From assembly GCA_902799745.1 (NCBI GenBank), contig CADCBQ010000025.1, positions 1-45,426 on the forward strand: 45,426 nucleotides of DNA, given 5' to 3'. The notes below the pieces were generated by a model. That model ran no database searches and was not told the DNA's origin. It was given only the letters and a program-made list of their open reading frames with translations. The DNA comes from Fibrobacter succinogenes (lineage in GTDB: Bacteria > Fibrobacterota > Fibrobacteria > Fibrobacterales > Fibrobacteraceae). Both the position numbers and the translations under genes were made by a program. Shown here piece after piece: positions 17,169-24,945 of this stretch (its first letter is position 1; every line of letters starts with the position of its first letter).

Positions 17169-19148
17169 ATGTTTATGGGATTTGGTTTACGTGGTGTTAT
17201 GGGTATGGCGATGGCGTTGGTGACCACCGCCGCCTTCGCGGCCGATTGGTACGCGAAGGACAATTTGCAGCCGGGTCATGACCCGAGCATGATTCGCTTT
17301 GAGGACGGCTACGCCCTCATGAGCACCAATAACAATCTGCAATTGTGGACATCGGAAGATGCCTACACTTGGCGTGACCACAAGTCGACTGTGAGCAAGA
17401 TTCCGCAGTGGGCCTATACCTACGCGCCCAAGACCGAGGGCATCTGGGCTCCGGACCTTTTCTACATGAACGGTGAGTATCGCGTTTACTATTGCGTGTC
17501 GGAATTCGGCGTGCGCAATTCGGCTATCGGTTACCAGTCGACGACTTCGATTATGCCGGGTACAACAGGCTATGGCTGGAAGGACCATGGCCATGTTTTC
17601 CATACGAAGCAGGGGACAGATTCGTATAACGCTATCGACGCTGATGTGGTCAAGGATACCGAGGGCAATTACTGGATGGCTTTCGGTTCGTTCGGGCTCG
17701 GCATTCAGTTGATCAAGTTGGACGCGACTACGGGCTACCAGGCGAGCGACGACAAGACGGTCTACAACATTGCTCGCCGTACGAGCAAGGAAAGCGGCGG
17801 TGCTGAAGAAGGCCCGAGCCTGATTGAGCATAATGGACAGTACTTCTTGTTTACGGCTTGGGATAAGTGCTGCCAGCAGGGCGCAAATATCGAGCAGACG
17901 ACCTACAAGACGGCTTACGGTCGCGCTGACAAGGTGACGGGCCCGTACAAGGACCGCGCCGGTTACAATATGGCGACAGGTGGTGGCACGATTCTTTTGG
18001 AACGCTACGGACGCTACGTGGGCCCGGGCGGTGGCGAGGCCTTCCAGGACTTGAACCGAGTGCGCTTTGTGCATCACTACTACGATCTGAATGGCGACAA
18101 GTACAACCATATTCATATTCGTGATGTCGTGTTTACCGAGGATAACTGGGCTGAGATGGGACAGCCCTTCCTCGGGCGTTATTTGAGTGCCGAAGTCGAA
18201 CATGGCGCGCTCACGCGTGCGGTGTCGGGCGACCTTGCGATTACGCGGAGCAATACGGCTTCGAACGGGGAATATCTCGCTTACGTGAATACTGCAGGTT
18301 CCAAGATTCGCTTGCCCATGAACATCATGCAGGCGGGCGATTACCTGCTGCGTTACCGCTACGCGAACGGTGGCGATGCGGCCGCGACGCACAAGGTGAC
18401 GGTGAATGGCAAGTCACAGACGGTGACGCTCCCGCCCACAGGTTCCTGGGGCACGTTCCCCGAAAAGTCTGTCGTGATGGTGCCCGCAAAACTCAAGCGC
18501 GGCGGCAACTTCATTGAGCTTGAACCTTCGCCGAACGGAAATTTTGCGGAACTCGACCGTATCGACTTTTTGCGTGTGATTCGCGATACGATTCCTGCAA
18601 ATGGCTTTGACAACGGCATCCGCGTACGTTTGACGGCAGATGATGAGTTCGCCATCAAGGACGGTGGCTATGCGATTTTCGAGAACGTGGTGTTGGATTC
18701 GCTCAGGGATATCGGCGACGTTTTCCTTCAGGTGAAAAACGCCTATTCGGGTAAGATCGTTATTCGCGATGGCAAGAAGGACGGGACGGCGCTCTTCACA
18801 TGCGACCTGTCAAATAGTTCTCTCGTTGGTGGCGGCTGGTCTGTGGCGAAATGCTCGGGTGACATGGGTCTGCGCGGCATCAAGGACCTGTACCTGACGG
18901 CATCGGGAATTTCCGGCGAGGCGATTCTCGGGAACCTCATCTTTGAGCCGATGCGGGTTGTCTGCAACCAAGAACCGTGTGGCGACCCGATTTCCAGCTC
19001 CAGCGAGGTTTCGCCGGAAAGTTCCAGCAGCGGAACGACCGCGATTGCCCCGCGTGCTGTTCGTCATGATTCTCAAACCCGCAAGGGCTACCGCGACCTG
19101 AAGGGCCGCGCCTTCGACAAGCAGATCCCGTACCGAGTGATGTTTTAA
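17169..19148 (+). CDS. secreted GH43 glycosidase with CBM6-like modules (paralogue 1)
   Basis: A 659-residue exported enzyme: signal peptide 1-24, GH43 five-blade propeller about 25-335, a CBM6/35-like domain about 337-470, a second CBM6-like region about 480-595, a Cys-Ser linker about 600-622 and a basic C-terminal tail. Likely catalytic residues are Asp38 (GHDPSMI), Asp157 (YNAIDADV) and Glu214 (EEGPSLIE). The closest pattern is arabinan-type endo- or exo-acting GH43, which cuts arabinose-containing side chains of pectin or xylan; the usual GPGH histidine of arabinanases is replaced (GPGGGE), so the specificity is open. The tail YRDLKGR...DK.IPYRVMF is shared with the next gene and may be a sorting or anchoring signal. 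Confidence 0.85.
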   Translation: MFMGFGLRGVMGMAMALVTTAAFAADWYAKDNLQPGHDPSMIRFEDGYALMSTNNNLQLWTSEDAYTWRDHKSTVSKIPQWAYTYAPKTEGIWAPDLFYMNGEYRVYYCVSEFGVRNSAIGYQSTTSIMPGTTGYGWKDHGHVFHTKQGTDSYNAIDADVVKDTEGNYWMAFGSFGLGIQLIKLDATTGYQASDDKTVYNIARRTSKESGGAEEGPSLIEHNGQYFLFTAWDKCCQQGANIEQTTYKTAYGRADKVTGPYKDRAGYNMATGGGTILLERYGRYVGPGGGEAFQDLNRVRFVHHYYDLNGDKYNHIHIRDVVFTEDNWAEMGQPFLGRYLSAEVEHGALTRAVSGDLAITRSNTASNGEYLAYVNTAGSKIRLPMNIMQAGDYLLRYRYANGGDAAATHKVTVNGKSQTVTLPPTGSWGTFPEKSVVMVPAKLKRGGNFIELEPSPNGNFAELDRIDFLRVIRDTIPANGFDNGIRVRLTADDEFAIKDGGYAIFENVVLDSLRDIGDVFLQVKNAYSGKIVIRDGKKDGTALFTCDLSNSSLVGGGWSVAKCSGDMGLRGIKDLYLTASGISGEAILGNLIFEPMRVVCNQEPCGDPISSSSEVSPESSSSGTTAIAPRAVRHDSQTRKGYRDLKGRAFDKQIPYRVMF

Positions 19149-19220
19149 GGGTTGACGTAAAGTTCTTTTTGGACTAAAAGAAAGTATATTTAAATTGGCT
19201 GTGTGGGAAAGCGAGGCATT

Positions 19221-21095
19221 ATGAAAAGAGTCAACGTGGTTTTTGCACTTTCTGCACTATTGGCGGGGCAGGCTTTTGCGGCCGATTGGTACGCGAAGGA
19301 GACGCGCTGGGCAGGGCATGACCCGGACATCATCCGTTACGAAGACGGCTATGCGCTTGCTACGACGGACAACCACATGCTTATGCAGTTTTCCGAAGAC
19401 GCGTTGAACTGGGAAAACGGCGAGCAGGCCATGCCGAAATTCTCGCAGTGGCTTTACAAGTACGCGCCGAACATGATTGACATCTGGGCGCCGGATATCC
19501 ATTACATAGGTGGGGAATACCGCATGTACTATTGCGGTTCCGAGATGGGCATCCGCTCGTCGGGCATGGGCTTTATGGCGAGCAAGGAAATCGACCCGAC
19601 AAAGCCCGGCTACGGTTGGACGGACATGGGCGAGGTGATTCACACGGTCAAGAGCGATTCGTACAACGCGATTGACGCGGCAGTGCTGAAGGACAACGAT
19701 GGTAAGGTCTGGATGGCGTTCGGTTCGTGGGGCACGGGCATCCACATTCTGGAACTGAACGAAGAAACGGGCAAGGTGAAAGACGGTGCGAAGATGATCA
19801 ACATCGCGAACCGTGGCGGTTCGGGCATCGAGGGCGCAAGCCTTATCGAACACGACGGTTACTATTACCTGTTTACGGCGTGGGATAACTGCTGCAAGAA
19901 GGGCGCAGACCTCGAAAACAATTCTTACAAGACGACGGTGGGACGCTCCAGTCGCATTGACGGCGGGTATGTGGACCGCAGTGGCAAAGCGCTTTTGAAT
20001 GGCGGTGGCACGATTCTGTTGAGCCGTTACGGGCGCTACTACGGGCCTGCGGGCGGCGAGGCGTTCCAGGATGTGAACCGCCAGCGCTTCGTGAACCATT
20101 ACTACGACAAGAACGACGGCGGAAATTCCTACATACAAGTTCGCGACATCGTCTATACCGATGATGGCTGGCCGGAACTGGGACAACCGTTCCTCGGACG
20201 TTATCTGAGTGCCGAGGCGGAACAAGGCGCTTTGACGCATGTGGATATTTCGAGCAGCTCGACGGCCTCGAACGGAGAATTCTGCGCTTACATCAACTAC
20301 GAAGACAGCAAGATTCGCCTGCCAATGATTATCCCGCAGGCAGGCGACTACCTGATTCGCTACCGCTATGACAACAACTGGACCGAAGACGGCGCGAACG
20401 GAAGTTCGCACTTCGTGAGCATCAACGGCAAAAACCAGGAAGTGGAACTCCCGCTGACGGGTGCATGGAGCGCGTTCCCCGAAAAGTCGGTGGTGTACAT
20501 TCCTGCGAAACTCAAGCGCGGCTCGAATTTTATCGAGATTACGAAGGGCAAGCATTATGCGGAACTCGACCGTCTCGACTTCTTGCGCATTATTCGCGAT
20601 TCGATTCCCGCGAACGGCTTTGACAACGGCATCCGCGTGCGTCTGACTGCGGATGACGAGTTAGCCATCAAGGACGGCGGCTATGCGATTTTCGAGAACG
20701 TGATTACGGATTCCATCGTGGGCCCGGGCGTGCTTGTGCAGGTAAAGAACGGTGCAGGCGGTACGCTGAATATCCGCAAGGAAAGCAAGAAGGGCGACGT
20801 GATTTCAAAATGCGATTTGCCCTCGGCGGGCGACGCGAGCAAGTGGATTGACGTGCGCTGCTCCAACATGCCAGAACTCAAGGGCGTGCAAGACTTCTAC
20901 CTGACGGCGGAAGGTCTTGGCGACGAAACTCTCCTCGGAAACATCAAGTTCGACGAAGGCGTGAAGGATACGACGACTGCAATCCGCCGCGTCGCTCCGC
21001 GTAACGATATGCAGCTCCCTGTGCAAAACAAAAAATACCGCGACCTCAAGGGGCGGCGGTATGATAAGCTGATTCCGTACAGAGTAATGTTCTAA
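19221..21095 (+). CDS. secreted GH43 glycosidase with CBM6-like modules (paralogue 2)
   Basis: A 624-residue paralogue of the preceding protein. ATG 19221 is chosen over the in-frame GTG at 19203 because it gives a clean signal peptide (ending GQAFA) and follows GAGG. The order is GH43 domain, CBM6/35-like domain, second CBM6-like region, basic tail. Likely catalytic residues are Asp34 (GHDPDII), the Asp of YNAIDAAV and the Glu of GIEGASLIE. The GPGH position again lacks histidine (GPAGGE). It has no poly-Ser linker but keeps the same C-terminal tail. The gap to paralogue 1 is 72 bases and holds a TATATT box, so it may be both read through and separately started. It ends 2 bases before a convergent gene; no terminator is visible. 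Confidence 0.85.
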   Translation: MKRVNVVFALSALLAGQAFAADWYAKETRWAGHDPDIIRYEDGYALATTDNHMLMQFSEDALNWENGEQAMPKFSQWLYKYAPNMIDIWAPDIHYIGGEYRMYYCGSEMGIRSSGMGFMASKEIDPTKPGYGWTDMGEVIHTVKSDSYNAIDAAVLKDNDGKVWMAFGSWGTGIHILELNEETGKVKDGAKMINIANRGGSGIEGASLIEHDGYYYLFTAWDNCCKKGADLENNSYKTTVGRSSRIDGGYVDRSGKALLNGGGTILLSRYGRYYGPAGGEAFQDVNRQRFVNHYYDKNDGGNSYIQVRDIVYTDDGWPELGQPFLGRYLSAEAEQGALTHVDISSSSTASNGEFCAYINYEDSKIRLPMIIPQAGDYLIRYRYDNNWTEDGANGSSHFVSINGKNQEVELPLTGAWSAFPEKSVVYIPAKLKRGSNFIEITKGKHYAELDRLDFLRIIRDSIPANGFDNGIRVRLTADDELAIKDGGYAIFENVITDSIVGPGVLVQVKNGAGGTLNIRKESKKGDVISKCDLPSAGDASKWIDVRCSNMPELKGVQDFYLTAEGLGDETLLGNIKFDEGVKDTTTAIRRVAPRNDMQLPVQNKKYRDLKGRRYDKLIPYRVMF

Positions 21096-21097
21096 GG

Positions 21098-22063
21098 TTA
21101 CTTCAGCCATTCCTTATACTTCATCCAGATGTGCAGCCAGATTCGGGCGACGGAATCAATTGCGTCGCTGAAGATCATGGTGCTGTACATCTCGAAATAT
21201 TTGCCCCATTCTGTTTCTGTTTCGAATTCTTTCATGGATTTCGTGTTTTCGAAATTTTCGGGAATCAGGAAATACGAGAGCAGATAGGAATACTGCGAAA
21301 CGACGCTCATGTAGTCCCACACATTGTTGTTCTTGCCACCCCAGCCGTGCATGTACTTGCGGGTGGCAATTTCCTTTTCCACGTTCGTGGTGAATGGGGA
21401 GGCTGTCAGCGGTAGCGGATAACCATCCGGATCGTAGAAGAATCGGTTGTTGTCCTTGTCAATTTTGTAGGCCTTGCTAATGGCGTCTTCCCATTTCTTT
21501 TCGATGCCGCCGTGAATGCCCTTGCCGTCGGAATAGGGGCGACAGTCGCAGTGCAGGGGCATGTGGCAGTCGGCAATGTAGTGGCTCAAAATGAAGAATC
21601 GCATGGCGATGTGGTTGCCCGATGTTGCGATGGGGCAGCCCTTTTCTTCGCGGTTGAGCATTTTGAAGTTGTCGATGATGCTGTGCGAAACCGCTTCGCA
21701 GCGGTCTGCGCAGTTGCCGCCTTCGATGTTGTAGGGTTTGCCCTTGAGCGGCGATTCTTTGGACATCTTGGTGTAAATGCTGTGGGTCGAGGGCAAGCTG
21801 CCGAAGGTGTTGTAGGTGCCGTCTTCAGCAGGGCAGTATTTGACGATGTGGCTGGTGGCCATGTCCTTGAAAACATCGTCGGGGTACCAGGCTCCCTTAA
21901 TCACGAAGTCGCGGTAATCCTTGAACCATTTGACTAAGGCCTTGGCTTCTGTGCGTACTTTTTCACTGACTCCGTTAGTGACTTTTTCATCGGTTGTGGT
22001 GGCGATAACTTCCAAACGCTTGATAGCCATAAAGGCAATCCAGGCGTGCGAATATTTTTTCAT
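21098..22063 (-). CDS. S1/P1-nuclease / Zn-phospholipase C fold protein
   Basis: A 321-residue protein with the metal-binding pattern of the zinc-dependent phospholipase C and S1/P1 nuclease fold: SHAWIAFMAIKRL at the start (His6, as in the HLWIVNRAI block of bacterial phospholipase C), and RFFILSHYIADCHMPLHCD in the middle, equivalent to the HLIGDIHQPLH block of S1 nucleases. Further His and Asp residues occur in NCADRCEAVSHSI and near the end. Proteins of this fold are normally secreted, but no signal peptide is seen here: the conserved block begins at residue 5. It has a good ribosome site (AAGGAG) inside a 12-base inverted repeat. Whether it cuts nucleic acid or lipid cannot be told. Confidence 0.72.
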   Translation of the reverse strand: MKKYSHAWIAFMAIKRLEVIATTTDEKVTNGVSEKVRTEAKALVKWFKDYRDFVIKGAWYPDDVFKDMATSHIVKYCPAEDGTYNTFGSLPSTHSIYTKMSKESPLKGKPYNIEGGNCADRCEAVSHSIIDNFKMLNREEKGCPIATSGNHIAMRFFILSHYIADCHMPLHCDCRPYSDGKGIHGGIEKKWEDAISKAYKIDKDNNRFFYDPDGYPLPLTASPFTTNVEKEIATRKYMHGWGGKNNNVWDYMSVVSQYSYLLSYFLIPENFENTKSMKEFETETEWGKYFEMYSTMIFSDAIDSVARIWLHIWMKYKEWLK

Positions 22064-22073
22064 GCTAAAAGGC

Positions 22074-22102
22074 TCCTTTTTCTTAAAATATAAGAAAAAG
22101 GA
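22074..22102 (-). promoter_or_regulatory. 12-base inverted repeat over promoter and ribosome site
   Basis: TCCTTTTTCTTA (22074-22085) and TAAGAAAAAGGA (22091-22102) form a perfect inverted repeat with a 5-base spacer. On the minus strand it covers a TATATT box and the AAGGAG ribosome site of the S1/P1-fold gene, so a bound protein or a hairpin could affect expression. Confidence 0.5.
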
Positions 22103-22153
22103 ATACCTTGTATGATAAATGTACTACAAAAGAATCGGTAACGCAGTTATGTA

Positions 22154-23077
22154 CTAAAAGAGTATCAACAGGTTCAGACCTGTAGCGGCATTTGCGACAT
22201 TAAAGGTGGGGGTCACGAAGATTTGGGCTTCGCTGCGGCGAAGTTTACCACTTTTGTAGTATTCGTATGTTTCTTCGTTCTTGATTCGCTGGTGCTTGTG
22301 GCCAACATCCCTATGAATGGCGTAGATGTTGTAAATCGTGAGAGGGAGGCCGCCGGCGACCAATGGCACTCCTATAATAAAACAGGCGGCGTCGTTGAGC
22401 GCATTGTCAAGATCGTCTGAACCGCCGGCCATCGATGCCAAGACGATTACGCCTAATGTGGTGACGCCAACGCCGGCAATTGTGCCTATGACATTTTCGG
22501 CAATGCTTTCCTGAGAGCGCTCTTTTTCGATTTCTTCGATAAAGTAGGAGTCGTAATCGTGTGACGGATCCAGGGCGAGTTGTTCGGCTACGAGTGTGTT
22601 GTATGCAACGGAGTCGCTTGCGGTTTCGGCCGGTTTAGTTGTGCCGGTTTTACGCGATTGATATAATTGATGGGCGCGTTCGTATGTCATGCGGCGCTTT
22701 GCGTGCGCTTTGCTTTCGTTAATTCCGCTGATATTTGCGGTTAAAATCGTTACACCCGATACCAAAAGCGGCATCGCTAGAATCGCTCCCGTGGCTCCTT
22801 CGTTGGATAATCCGGTCATGACAGTAAGTCCAAGACCGGTCAATAAGGCGCCAGAAATAGAACCCAAAACATTTAACCCGATTCCTTCTTGATTTCGTTC
22901 GTTTTCAATCTGGTTCTGGTAGTAAATATCGTAAGAATGTTTTGTGTCTAAGGCAAGCTGTTCTGCGATAAGGGAATCGGTATAGAACAACGAATCCGTC
23001 TTGTTGGAGTCCGGGGTGCCTTGTGCAAAGTTGAAAACGATGGCTAGCAGTATAAAAACGAGCGACTTTTTGAGCAT
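22154..23077 (-). CDS. envelope protein with internal duplication, function unknown
   Basis: A 307-residue protein with a signal peptide (1-20, ending FAQG). It consists of two copies of one module of about 120 residues. Copy 1 begins DSLIAEQLALDTKHSYDIYY and copy 2 NTLVAEQLALDPSHDYDSYF; each continues with a charged helix (ENERNQEGIGLNV / EKERSQESIAENV), two Gly-rich hydrophobic stretches that look like paired membrane helices, and a basic helix ending LYQSRK or YYKSGK. I recognise no named family. The layout suggests a membrane or periplasmic protein with two helical hairpins. A TATATT box lies 34 bases before the start on the minus strand, in the gap shared with thiS. Confidence 0.7.
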   Translation of the reverse strand: MLKKSLVFILLAIVFNFAQGTPDSNKTDSLFYTDSLIAEQLALDTKHSYDIYYQNQIENERNQEGIGLNVLGSISGALLTGLGLTVMTGLSNEGATGAILAMPLLVSGVTILTANISGINESKAHAKRRMTYERAHQLYQSRKTGTTKPAETASDSVAYNTLVAEQLALDPSHDYDSYFIEEIEKERSQESIAENVIGTIAGVGVTTLGVIVLASMAGGSDDLDNALNDAACFIIGVPLVAGGLPLTIYNIYAIHRDVGHKHQRIKNEETYEYYKSGKLRRSEAQIFVTPTFNVANAATGLNLLILF

Positions 23078-23146
23078 GATTCTGCAATTTGGGTTGAAAG
23101 GTTCATTTGAAATATAAGATAATTATTTGAATTTGTTCTAATTTTT

Positions 23147-23152
23147 TATATT
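23147..23152 (+). promoter_or_regulatory. -10-like box TATATT, 6 bases before thiS
   Basis: TATATT is separated from the thiS ATG by six bases (TGAGCT). The gap to the divergent gene is 81 bases, too short for a complete TPP riboswitch, and no such motif is seen. Confidence 0.4.
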
Positions 23153-23158
23153 TGAGCT

Positions 23159-23353
23159 ATGCTTACCATAAATGGACAGAGTGTCGATGCGGCGGGCAAG
23201 ACTGTTGCCGAGTACCTTGCAGAAGCTGGGTACAATACCGTGCGCATCGCTGTGGAACGGAACGAAGAAATTGTTCCGAAGGCGAAGTATGCCGAAACGG
23301 TGCTTGCCGATGGCGATATCGTCGAGGTCGTAAACTTTGTAGGCGGTGGGTGA
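23159..23353 (+). CDS. thiS: sulfur carrier protein ThiS
   Basis: A 64-residue ubiquitin-fold protein that carries sulfur as a C-terminal thiocarboxylate for building the thiazole ring of thiamine. The family length is matched exactly, with the features NGQSVDAAGKTVAEYL, VAVERN-like strand (IAVERNEEIVP), GDIVEVVNFVGGG and the required Gly-Gly end. The stop codon overlaps the thiF start (TGATG), so the two are translationally coupled. No ribosome site precedes the start; a -10-like box lies only 6 bases upstream. Confidence 0.95.
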   Translation: MLTINGQSVDAAGKTVAEYLAEAGYNTVRIAVERNEEIVPKAKYAETVLADGDIVEVVNFVGGG

Positions 23354-24006
23354 TGCCTGCCGATTATGTGCAAATGCGCGAACCTTCTCGCGAAGAGATG
23401 CTTGCTGCGCTTGAAAAGCGGCAGGGGTGCGATGCTGTGCGCAAATTGCAGGCGGCTACCGTTGCGGTTTGCGGCTTGGGCGGTCTCGGCTCGAATATTG
23501 CGATTTCTTTGGCGCGTGCCGGTGTCGGTAAGCTGATTCTGATTGATTTTGACCGTGTTGATGTGACGAATTTGCATCGTCAGCAGTATAAGGCGTGCCA
23601 GGTAGGCATGCCGAAGCCCGAGGCGTTGCTTGCGAATTTGAATGAGATTGCGCCGTATACGGAATATGAGACGCATTTCGAGAAAGTGACCGCCGAGAAT
23701 GCGGAGGCGTTGCTTGCCAAGGCCGACGTGATTTGCGAGGCGTTTGACAATGCCGAGGCAAAGGCGATGCTTGTGAACACGGTGCTTGAAAATATGCCTG
23801 AAAAGTTCTTGGTCGCGGCTTCTGGCATGGCTGGCTACGATAGCGGAAATTTGATTACGACCCGCAAGGTGACCAAGCGCTTTTATGTTTGCGGTGACGG
23901 CAAAAGCGATGTGAATGACGGAATCGGACTCGTTGCACCCCGCGTGATGCTCTGCGCTGCCCACCAGGCCTTGATTGCTATACGTTTAATTCTTGGGTTA
24001 GAATAG
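23353..24006 (+). CDS. thiF: ThiS adenylyltransferase, ThiF family 2
   Basis: A 217-residue E1-like enzyme that adenylates the C-terminus of ThiS. It has the ATP-binding loop VCGLGGLGSN and the block LIDFDRVDVTNLHRQQY found in ThiF, MoeB and E1 enzymes, followed by AFDNAEAKAMLV. It is shorter than E. coli ThiF and resembles the short family found with ThiS and ThiG in anaerobes. Cysteines are few; the zinc CxxC pairs of longer ThiF/MoeB proteins are not seen. Start at 23353 overlaps the thiS stop; an upstream extension of the frame would overlap all of thiS and is not used. Confidence 0.92.
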   Translation: MPADYVQMREPSREEMLAALEKRQGCDAVRKLQAATVAVCGLGGLGSNIAISLARAGVGKLILIDFDRVDVTNLHRQQYKACQVGMPKPEALLANLNEIAPYTEYETHFEKVTAENAEALLAKADVICEAFDNAEAKAMLVNTVLENMPEKFLVAASGMAGYDSGNLITTRKVTKRFYVCGDGKSDVNDGIGLVAPRVMLCAAHQALIAIRLILGLE

Positions 24007-24015
24007 CCTAAATAT

Positions 24016-24046
24016 TCTCTCGTCTTTCGTCTCTCGTCTCTCGTCT
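24016..24046 (+). repeat. four tandem heptads upstream of thiG
   Basis: Units TCTCTCG, TCTTTCG, TCTCTCG, TCTCTCG and a partial TCT fill the thiF-thiG gap. The array ends 5 bases before the -10-like box TATATT at 24052-24057, so it occupies the spacer and -35 region of a possible thiG promoter. Confidence 0.75.
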
Positions 24047-24081
24047 AATGCTATATTTAGCCCTGCAAAAAAGAAGGCTTT

Positions 24082-24849
24082 ATGGACGACAAACTTGTAA
24101 TTGGTGGTCACGAATTTAATTCCCGCTTTATCTTAGGTTCCGGCAAATACTCCCTCAAGCTGATTGAGGCTGCTGTGCGCGATGCCGGGGCACAGATTGT
24201 GACCCTCGCGGTGCGCCGTGCGAACACCAAGGATCATGAAAACATTCTGGACTATATTCCGAAGGGTGTGACGCTGTTGCCGAATACGTCCGGCGCACGC
24301 AACGCCGCTGAAGCGGTGCGCATCGCGCGTCTTTCCCGCGAACTCGGCTGCGGTGATTTCGTCAAGATCGAAATCATGCGCGACACGAAGTACCTTTTAC
24401 CCGATAACTACGAAACCATCAAGGCGACTGAAACTTTGGCGAAAGAAGGTTTCGTAGTAATGCCGTATATGTATCCGGATCTGAACGTGGCGCGCGACCT
24501 CGCTAACGCGGGTGCCGCAGCCGTGATGCCGCTGGCCGCTCCGATTGGCTCTAACAAGGGCCTTTCTACCCGCGAATTCATCCAGATTCTCATCGATGAA
24601 ATCGACCTCCCCATTATCGTGGATGCAGGCATCGGCAAACCGTCTGAAGCTTGCGCTGCGATGGAAATGGGTGCTGCTGCGATTATGGCGAATACCGCTC
24701 TTGCTACCGCCGGCGACTTGCCGATGATGGCACAGAGTTTCAAGCTTGCAATCGAAGCGGGCCGCAAGGCGTATCTCGCTGGCCTTGGTCGTGTGCTGAC
24801 CCGCGGAGCCTCTGCTTCTGACCCGCTGACGGGATTCTTGAGAGATTAA
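24082..24849 (+). CDS. thiG: thiazole synthase
   Basis: A 255-residue cytoplasmic enzyme that joins dehydroglycine, deoxyxylulose phosphate and ThiS thiocarboxylate to form the thiazole phosphate of thiamine. Family blocks present are [21 protein letters not shown] strand ([12 protein letters not shown]), [24 protein letters not shown] with the Schiff-base Lys95, [13 protein letters not shown] and [12 protein letters not shown] near the phosphate site. It has a ribosome site (AGAAGG). The gene for the glycine- or tyrosine-using partner (ThiO or ThiH) is not in this window. A strong terminator follows. Confidence 0.96.
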   Translation: MDDKLVIGGHEFNSRFILGSGKYSLKLIEAAVRDAGAQIVTLAVRRANTKDHENILDYIPKGVTLLPNTSGARNAAEAVRIARLSRELGCGDFVKIEIMRDTKYLLPDNYETIKATETLAKEGFVVMPYMYPDLNVARDLANAGAAAVMPLAAPIGSNKGLSTREFIQILIDEIDLPIIVDAGIGKPSEACAAMEMGAAAIMANTALATAGDLPMMAQSFKLAIEAGRKAYLAGLGRVLTRGASASDPLTGFLRD

Positions 24850-24894
24850 AATCGGGGTTTTAGGGGCAGAGCCCTTAGGCGAAGGGGTAACGAA

Positions 24895-24923
24895 AAAAAG
24901 AGCGCTTAAGAAGCGCTCTTTTT
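24895..24923. terminator. bidirectional terminator after thiG
   Basis: AAAAAGAGCGCTT, loop AAG, AAGCGCTCTTTTT. It serves thiG on plus and the convergent DUF748 gene on minus, ending just before the latter's stop codon. Confidence 0.9.
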
Positions 24924-24945
24924 GTAGTGAGGGGAAGACTTGCCC

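Noticed and set aside
23078..23158. Possible TPP riboswitch before thiS
   Set aside because: The gap is only 81 bases, shared with a divergent gene, and contains none of the conserved riboswitch segments; the -10-like box is 6 bases from the start.
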